From NCBI GenBank assembly GCA_023428915.1, contig JAEYWL010000046.1:1-64000 (forward strand): a stretch of 64,000 bases of DNA, in the 5' to 3' direction. Shown here piece by piece: positions 59,491 to 64,000 of this stretch. The position numbers and the translations under genes are program-made. The stretch is from Verrucomicrobiota bacterium. GTDB lineage: Bacteria > Chlamydiota > Chlamydiia > Chlamydiales > JAEYWL01. The first letter of the stretch is position 1, and every line of letters starts with the position of its first letter. The notes beneath the pieces are model-generated. The model made no database searches. It worked only from the letters and a program-made list of their open reading frames with translations, and was not told the DNA's origin.

Positions 59491-60760
59491 TAATTATTCT
59501 GGAATTTAGAGCACTTTGAGTAATGGGACCGATGGCGGTTAAGCGTTTGTGCGGCGGCAAGCTTCCGAAAAGGTCGATGAAAGCCTGTACAGTTGAAGGG
59601 CTGGTAAAGTGCAGTTCTTCAAATTGATTGAGGTCGGGTAAGAATTGGTAAGGACGTGTGGAAGTGGTGTAAATGCTGTATTCGGCAAATGAGAGAGATT
59701 TGCCTGTTAAATAGGTGCCGATTACGTTGCGTGCAGCAGCTGCGTGAGGCCAAAGCAGATGGCTTTGGCTTAAATCCAGGGATTCTAATAAAGCCACAAC
59801 CCCTTCTGCAGTTTCTTGCTCAGGGACTAAGACGCCGGCAATGCCGTACTCAGTTAAAGCTTCTGCTGTGCGTTTACCGACTGCCAGCCAGGTTTTATTT
59901 GACAGCTGCGGTAATTTTAGATTATTGAAAAAGAGGCTCACAGCTGTGCGACTGGTGAATAGGATGTGGGAAGCTTTATCTAGTTCATTTTGTGCCAAAT
60001 TAATTTCAGAAGAAATAGGAAAGGTCTCAATAATAGGGAAATGAAACACAGTATTGGCAAGCTCTTTGGGCGGTTCCAAACCTAGATAAAGAGTCTTTTT
60101 TGGTTCGCGTATATCAAGCTTAGTGAATAAAGCAGCCATTTCTTTATCATCTTCACGGGCTAGTATGGCCAGTTGTCCTTGCAGGGGTGTAGTGGTGCCG
60201 GGTAGGCGTACACGATTGAGATGGGTCAGCCCCAAGCGAATCAATGCTGCCTCTGCAATGACCACTCCATCTACTTTGCCCTTCTCCAATACTTGCAGCC
60301 GTTCCGCTATAGTGCCGCGGATGTCGCAAAAGGTGAGATCTCTTCTGAGCTGCTGCACATTTTCTTCTCGGCGCATCGAAGAGGTGGCTATAATGGCATT
60401 TTTTGACAAGCTCTCTAAAGTAGCTCCTTGGCGCAGTACTAATGAATCGGAAGGATCGACACCCTTTGTTATTGCCGCAATCTTTAAACCCTTTGGCAGG
60501 GGATCGGGCAAGTCCTTGGCCGAATGAATGGCAATGCGGCAACCACCGTTCAAGAGCAGTGCATCGAGCTCTTTAGTGAAAAAATCGGTTTTATCCAATT
60601 CGCGCAGGGAAGTGGTGCGGTCGAGATCGCCGCTGGTTGGCATAGCTGTTACAGTGAAGTCGATTTCGGGATGGCTTAAACGCAATTCACCTAATACTTC
60701 CTGCACTTGAACCAGGGATAGCGGCGAGGCTCGCGCCCCTATGTGTATACTCTTTACCAT
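59468..60760 (-). CDS. hemC: Porphobilinogen deaminase (short form) fused to uroporphyrinogen-III synthase-like domain
   Basis: A 430-residue fusion. Residues about 1-220 are HemC: IHIGARASPLSLVQVQEVL, IAIHSAKDLPDPL, SSMRREENVQQL, RGTIAERL and EAALIRLGL, with PLQGQLAI. HemC normally has a third domain with the Cys that carries the dipyrromethane cofactor; here no such domain or Cys follows, and the sequence passes to a HemD-like part (about residues 225-430: ILFTSRTAV, WLAVGKRTAEAL, LLWPHAAAARNVI, LHFTSPSTVQAF, LTAIGPITQSAL). Chlamydial HemC is also short, as I recall. ATG at 60760 is chosen over TTG at 60769. The last codons lie in a repeat hairpin. Confidence 0.88.
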   Translation of the reverse strand: MVKSIHIGARASPLSLVQVQEVLGELRLSHPEIDFTVTAMPTSGDLDRTTSLRELDKTDFFTKELDALLLNGGCRIAIHSAKDLPDPLPKGLKIAAITKGVDPSDSLVLRQGATLESLSKNAIIATSSMRREENVQQLRRDLTFCDIRGTIAERLQVLEKGKVDGVVIAEAALIRLGLTHLNRVRLPGTTTPLQGQLAILAREDDKEMAALFTKLDIREPKKTLYLGLEPPKELANTVFHFPIIETFPISSEINLAQNELDKASHILFTSRTAVSLFFNNLKLPQLSNKTWLAVGKRTAEALTEYGIAGVLVPEQETAEGVVALLESLDLSQSHLLWPHAAAARNVIGTYLTGKSLSFAEYSIYTTSTRPYQFLPDLNQFEELHFTSPSTVQAFIDLFGSLPPHKRLTAIGPITQSALNSRIIKTRLATL

Positions 60761-60816
60761 CTTCAACAAACCCTTGATACAATATGTTTTTGGTTAATAG
60801 CAGGAAAAGCGGGCTT

Positions 60817-61099
60817 GCCTTCTACGAGCTCGTGCCGTGCGCATTCAATTTCCCATATCTTTTTAAGAGGTTAACGCAGAGGCACAGAGACGCAGAGGGA
60901 TTTTAGCGGGATATTACGACGAAAGAATCATGTTTTTTATTTTTCTTAATGGCTTTTTTTTATTAAGAGATAACTTTAATAAATATGAATGCTTCATCTT
61001 AAAATTCTCTGCGTCTCTCTCTGTCTCCCGCGCCTCTGCGTTTATTTATCAAGATATAGGTAATAAGATACGCATGCGGGCACGGACACGTAGAAGGCG
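60817..61099. repeat. Nested palindromic intergenic element
   Basis: Outer imperfect arms lie at 60817-60846 and 61071-61099 (GCCTTCTACG and CGTAGAAGGC). Inner arms, 60871-60905 and 60999-61045, contain the AACGCAGAGGC / CACAGAGACGCAGAGG type of repeat and its complement CTCTGCGTCTCTCTCTG. The centre is AT-rich. It occupies most of the 459-base gap upstream of hemC-hemD and downstream of radA; the last 120 bases before radA show no further feature. Confidence 0.7.
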
Positions 61100-61219
61100 A
61101 TCCCGTCTATCTTGTTTTATATTTTCTAATAAATCTTGTTCACTTTTCAAGATGTTTTCGATATGAAAAATCATGCTTAAAAATTGTTAATTTGTATGAT
61201 TCAGACTCGTTTTTAAGAG

Positions 61220-62584
61220 TTACATTAGGGCTTCTATTGCTTCTTCTACTAGATTGACCGGTTTTATCTGGATTTTTTTGCGCATCTCTTCTGAAATACC
61301 CTTTAGATTGTGTTTAGCCACGATACAGCGTTTAAAGCCCATGTGGATGGCTTCTTTAATGCGGCTTTCGATGCGCGGCACGCTGCGGATTTCGCCGCCC
61401 AGGCCAACCTCGCCTACTACGAGTGTTTCCGGATCGACAATCCGATTGCGCAAAGAGGAAGCGACTGCCAGCAGCACCCCCAGGTCAATGGCAGGCTCGA
61501 CAATGCGCAGGCCGCCGGCAATGGAAACAAAGACATCGCTTTGATATAGGGGATAGCCGATTCTTTTTTCTAATACAGCCAATAATAGGGCCAGCCGGTT
61601 TTGATCTAAACCGGTACATCTGCGCGAGGGGGTGCTGAATACGCTGTTTGTAACCAACGCTTGCACTTCAACCAAGATAGGGCGTGAACCTTCAATCGTG
61701 GGAATGATTACAGAACCTATGGTCTCTTTTTGCCGCTCTTCCAAGAAAATTTCGCTAGGATTTGATACTTCGGTCAGCCCTTGGCCGCTCATTTGGAAGA
61801 CTGCAATTTCATCGGTTGCGCCAAAACGGTTTTTAACTACCCTGACCATGCGGTAGTGGTGTTGTTTATCCCCTTCAAAGTAAAGCACAGTGTCCACCAA
61901 GTGCTCTAAAATTTTGGGCCCGGCGATCTCGCCGGACTTAGTCACATGCCCGATTAAAAAGGTCGCTATGCCGTTTCCTTTAGCGAGATACATAAACTCC
62001 GCGGTAGTTTCACGGATCTGTGTCACAGAGCCCGGAGCGGACTGCAATTCGCTTTTATAGACAATCTGAATGGAGTCTACAATCAATACTGCCGGTTGAA
62101 TTTGGTCGATGTGAGCTTTGATGGAGGCAAAGTTTGTTTCGCTTAAGAGCAGCAAGCTATCTGTTTCCACTCCTAGACGTTTAGCGCGCAGGGAAGTTTG
62201 TTCCACAGATTCTTCGCCGCAGATATACAAGACTAACAGTCCTTGCCTGGCAAACGTATTGGCGATTTGCAGCATGAGCGTCGATTTCCCGATACCGGGA
62301 TCGCCTCCAACCAAGGTCAGCGATCCGGGAACCACGCCGCCGCCCATCATCCGGTCAAATTCCTGGATATGGCTAGTCATCCTGGGCGTTTGTACATGCG
62401 AGATCTCTTTTAGCCGTACAGGTCGGCTGGGGGCGGTAGGCTGGGCTTCAAAACGCCTGGCAACAGGGGTTTCTACTTCTTCATGCATTGTGTTCCATTG
62501 GGAACATTGCGGGCAGTGCCCCGACCAGCGCGCTTGTTTATGGCCGCAGTTTGAACAGTACCAAACGCTTTTTGATTTGGCCAC
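61220..62584 (-). CDS. radA: DNA repair protein RadA (Sms)
   Basis: RecA-like helicase/branch-migration factor for recombination. The 454-residue protein has the N-terminal zinc finger YCSNCGHKQARWSGHCPQC, Walker A GGDPGIGKSTLMLQ, the RadA motif VKNRFGATDEIAVF, and the C-terminal Lon-like domain (VSIAGGLRIVEPAIDLGVLLA). The start is a GTG at 62584, one base after the rnc stop, with GGAGC upstream. In Chlamydia rnc and sms are also adjacent with hemC next, as here apart from the palindrome. Confidence 0.96.
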   Translation of the reverse strand: MAKSKSVWYCSNCGHKQARWSGHCPQCSQWNTMHEEVETPVARRFEAQPTAPSRPVRLKEISHVQTPRMTSHIQEFDRMMGGGVVPGSLTLVGGDPGIGKSTLMLQIANTFARQGLLVLYICGEESVEQTSLRAKRLGVETDSLLLLSETNFASIKAHIDQIQPAVLIVDSIQIVYKSELQSAPGSVTQIRETTAEFMYLAKGNGIATFLIGHVTKSGEIAGPKILEHLVDTVLYFEGDKQHHYRMVRVVKNRFGATDEIAVFQMSGQGLTEVSNPSEIFLEERQKETIGSVIIPTIEGSRPILVEVQALVTNSVFSTPSRRCTGLDQNRLALLLAVLEKRIGYPLYQSDVFVSIAGGLRIVEPAIDLGVLLAVASSLRNRIVDPETLVVGEVGLGGEIRSVPRIESRIKEAIHMGFKRCIVAKHNLKGISEEMRKKIQIKPVNLVEEAIEALM

Positions 62585-62585
62585 T

Positions 62586-63293
62586 TTAAGCTCCTAATTT
62601 TACGAGGGCGTCTTCAGCTGCTGCCTGCTGCGCCTCTTTTTTGGAGCTGCCTTCGCCGCGGCCAACTTCCTTTTGGTTGATCAAAACGAGAATGCAAAAC
62701 TTTTTGCTATGGTCCGGGCCCTCTTCACTAAGCACATGGTAAACAGGAGCTTGCTGGTATTTTTTTTGGGAAAAATCTTGCAGCATGGCCTTCCAATTGC
62801 GCAGAGGCTTTTTGAGAATTTCTTCAATTTCTCCTGAGAAATTCTTAAACAGGAATTTTTTGGCGGCTTCTAAGCCCCCATCGATAAAGATCGCACCAAT
62901 TAGGGCTTCGAACAAGTCAGCTAAAATAGAATCGCGGCCCCTGCCGTCATTCATGCGCTCACCCTTGCCAAGCAAGATATAATGGCCTAGATCTAAGTGC
63001 TGCATGTACTTGACGCAAGAAGCGGACTCAACCAGCCGCGAACGTAAATATGAAAGCTCTCCTTCAGGGGTTGAGGGCAAATATTTGTATAAATACTCGG
63101 CCGCCAGCAAGCCTAGGACTGAGTCGCCTAAGAACTCAAGCCGCTCATTGTGCTGCTTGATGATTTGCCGGTGTTCGTTCAAATAAGAACGATGCACAAA
63201 GGCGAGAGCTAAGAGATGCTTATCGTTAAAGCAGTAACCAAGCTTAGACTCTATTGCGGCAATTTCTGTAAAAATATTTTCAAAAGATTTCAT
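62586..63293 (-). CDS. rnc: Ribonuclease III
   Basis: Double-stranded RNA endonuclease for rRNA and mRNA processing. The 235-residue protein has the catalytic signature NERLEFLGDSVLGLLAAEYL, LGKGERMNDGRGRDSILADLFEALIGAIFIDGG region (given in its parts GRGRDSILADLFEALIGA), and a C-terminal dsRNA-binding domain (about residues 160-235, with GRGEGSSKKEAQQAAAEDAL). Length and order are normal. It is one base from radA, so they form an operon. Confidence 0.96.
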   Translation of the reverse strand: MKSFENIFTEIAAIESKLGYCFNDKHLLALAFVHRSYLNEHRQIIKQHNERLEFLGDSVLGLLAAEYLYKYLPSTPEGELSYLRSRLVESASCVKYMQHLDLGHYILLGKGERMNDGRGRDSILADLFEALIGAIFIDGGLEAAKKFLFKNFSGEIEEILKKPLRNWKAMLQDFSQKKYQQAPVYHVLSEEGPDHSKKFCILVLINQKEVGRGEGSSKKEAQQAAAEDALVKLGA

Positions 63294-63386
63294 GGGACAA
63301 TAATAACAAAACTGAAGGTTTACAAAAAAGAAAATCAGGCTATATGGTAATAGCCGTAATATTTTTTATTTAAGGAGATATTCATT

Positions 63387-63767
63387 ATGATGATTACAGT
63401 AGCACAGGGATTAACCACTGCTGCGAATGCTGCGGGCTGGAGCATCGCAATCGGAACAGGCGCAATTGGACTTGGAAAACTCGCTCAGGGTACTTGGCAT
63501 ATGGTTTCTCAAGCCGTAGTTATCCTTTGGGAAAAGATTAAATCTTTTATCACACACACTAAATATGATCCAAATTCTACAGTGAACCAGGAACGCTACG
63601 CCCTAATGAAACACGGCGCTAATCAATTTGTGGAAGGTTTGAAATATATTGCCGCTTGCGAATTGCTGAAAGTTGGCGCTCAGTTATTGTTAGGAGCTCC
63701 TCCTCTAAGCATTTCCAAAGTGATGGACGTTCTAGGCTGGCGCGTTGTCACCAGAGGCTGGGTCTAA
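63387..63767 (+). CDS. Small hydrophobic protein of unknown function
   Basis: A 126-residue protein preceded by a strong AAGGAGA ribosome-binding site 8 bases before the ATG (a second ATG follows immediately). The N-terminal half is Gly/Ala-rich and hydrophobic (AGWSIAIGTGAIGLGKLAQG, then SQAVVILWEKIKSFI), and a second amphipathic or hydrophobic part is ECELL-like (YIAACELLKVGAQLLLGAPP). It could be membrane-associated. I do not recognise the family. It stands alone between rnc and a repeat tract. Confidence 0.75.
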   Translation: MMITVAQGLTTAANAAGWSIAIGTGAIGLGKLAQGTWHMVSQAVVILWEKIKSFITHTKYDPNSTVNQERYALMKHGANQFVEGLKYIAACELLKVGAQLLLGAPPLSISKVMDVLGWRVVTRGWV

Positions 63768-63784
63768 GACGATCCCTAAAGTCC

Positions 63785-64000
63785 GGTTTTGGAATGGACA
63801 AACGGCATTATCGACCTTAACGACGCAATGGACATTAACGACAAACAATTGGCGCTTAGTCCATTAAGTTCATAAGGTCCATGGCGTCCTTAAGAGACAG
63901 TTCATAAGTCAGATTTAGCTATATCAAATGACATTATGGACCTTAACGACGCCAAAGACATTTACGACAAGCAATTGGCGCTTAGTCCATTAAGTCCATA
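63785..64000. repeat. GAC-periodic repeat, two tandem copies running off the window
   Basis: Copy 1 (about 63793-63895) and copy 2 (about 63930-64000, cut by the window end) share GACCTTAACGACGC, GACATTxACGACAA and CAATTGGCGCTTAGTCCATTAAG (given here in overlapping parts: CAATTGGCGCTT and AGTCCATTAAG). GAC recurs every 9 bases. Related sequence lies at 35430-35810 and 51797-51909. All copies are intergenic. No gene is supported in the final 233 bases. Confidence 0.75.

Noticed and set aside
1..64000. tRNA, rRNA, tmRNA or RNase P RNA genes
   Set aside because: Intergenic regions were read for cloverleaf and conserved RNA patterns; none was convincing, and the strong hairpins belong to repeats or terminators.

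Overview
The window looks like a chromosomal segment of an environmental (amoeba-associated) chlamydia, most likely Parachlamydiaceae or a close relative. The basis is gene content and short gene-order blocks that I recall from Chlamydia: ptsN-ptsN-dut-accD-sod, dnaQ-engB-tsaE-DUF2709, radA-rnc beside hemC, uvrB-trpS, paired tyrP-type carriers, a HemG/HemY-type oxidase, clpC, rpoN, argS and leucine dehydrogenase. Very large proteins without recognised domains, several toxin-antitoxin modules and many palindromic intergenic repeats fit the larger genomes of environmental chlamydiae better than Chlamydiaceae. No database search was possible, so the genus is not claimed.

Layout. 1-4.3 kb: edge of a miniature transposon-like repeat, hemG, and divergent clpC with a good terminator. 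4.3-6.1 kb: an AbiE-type toxin-antitoxin pair with two palindromic operator-like repeats upstream. 6.2-18 kb: an accessory island with two paralogous genes for 1672- and 1648-residue proteins of unknown function, a frameshifted DUF4143-type ATPase between them, and miniature inverted-repeat elements. 18-25.7 kb: a housekeeping run on the minus strand (PTS regulators, dUTPase, AccD, superoxide dismutase, PdxT/PdxS, exonuclease, EngB, TsaE, DUF2709). 25.7-30.4 kb: a divergent pair of unusual proteins, a 1161-residue multidomain protein (ADP-ribosyltransferase-like, kinase-like and Nudix-like regions) and a membrane protein with a caspase-like His/Cys pair. 30.4-34.2 kb: a translationally coupled alpha/beta hydrolase, membrane MurF-like ligase and Ddl-like ligase. 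34.3-40.4 kb: leucine dehydrogenase, then a tandemly duplicated cassette of small secreted Cys-containing protein plus lipoprotein, coupled to two FKBP-type isomerases. 40.4-42.7 kb: HIT-like protein, HipA and HipB. 42.8-53.4 kb: argS, EpmB-like radical SAM enzyme, uvrB, trpS, two aromatic amino acid carriers, rpoN. 53.4-59.5 kb: HExxH membrane protein, RluA-type synthase, small membrane protein, aldose-epimerase-like protein, MscS channel, a decayed HigBA-like module, xth. 59.5-64 kb: hemC-hemD fusion, radA, rnc, a small unknown gene and a repeat tract.

The most interesting material is (i) the paralogous giant genes with an invariant C-terminal Cys/His block, (ii) the 25.8-30.4 kb pair, which looks like two host-directed effectors, and (iii) several classes of intergenic palindromes, including Russian-doll nested ones and a 9-nt periodic GAC repeat family interrupted by another palindromic element. 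No tRNA, rRNA or CRISPR array was recognised. All functional calls rest on motif reading of translated sequence; starts were moved from the longest frame where overlap or a ribosome-binding site argued for it.
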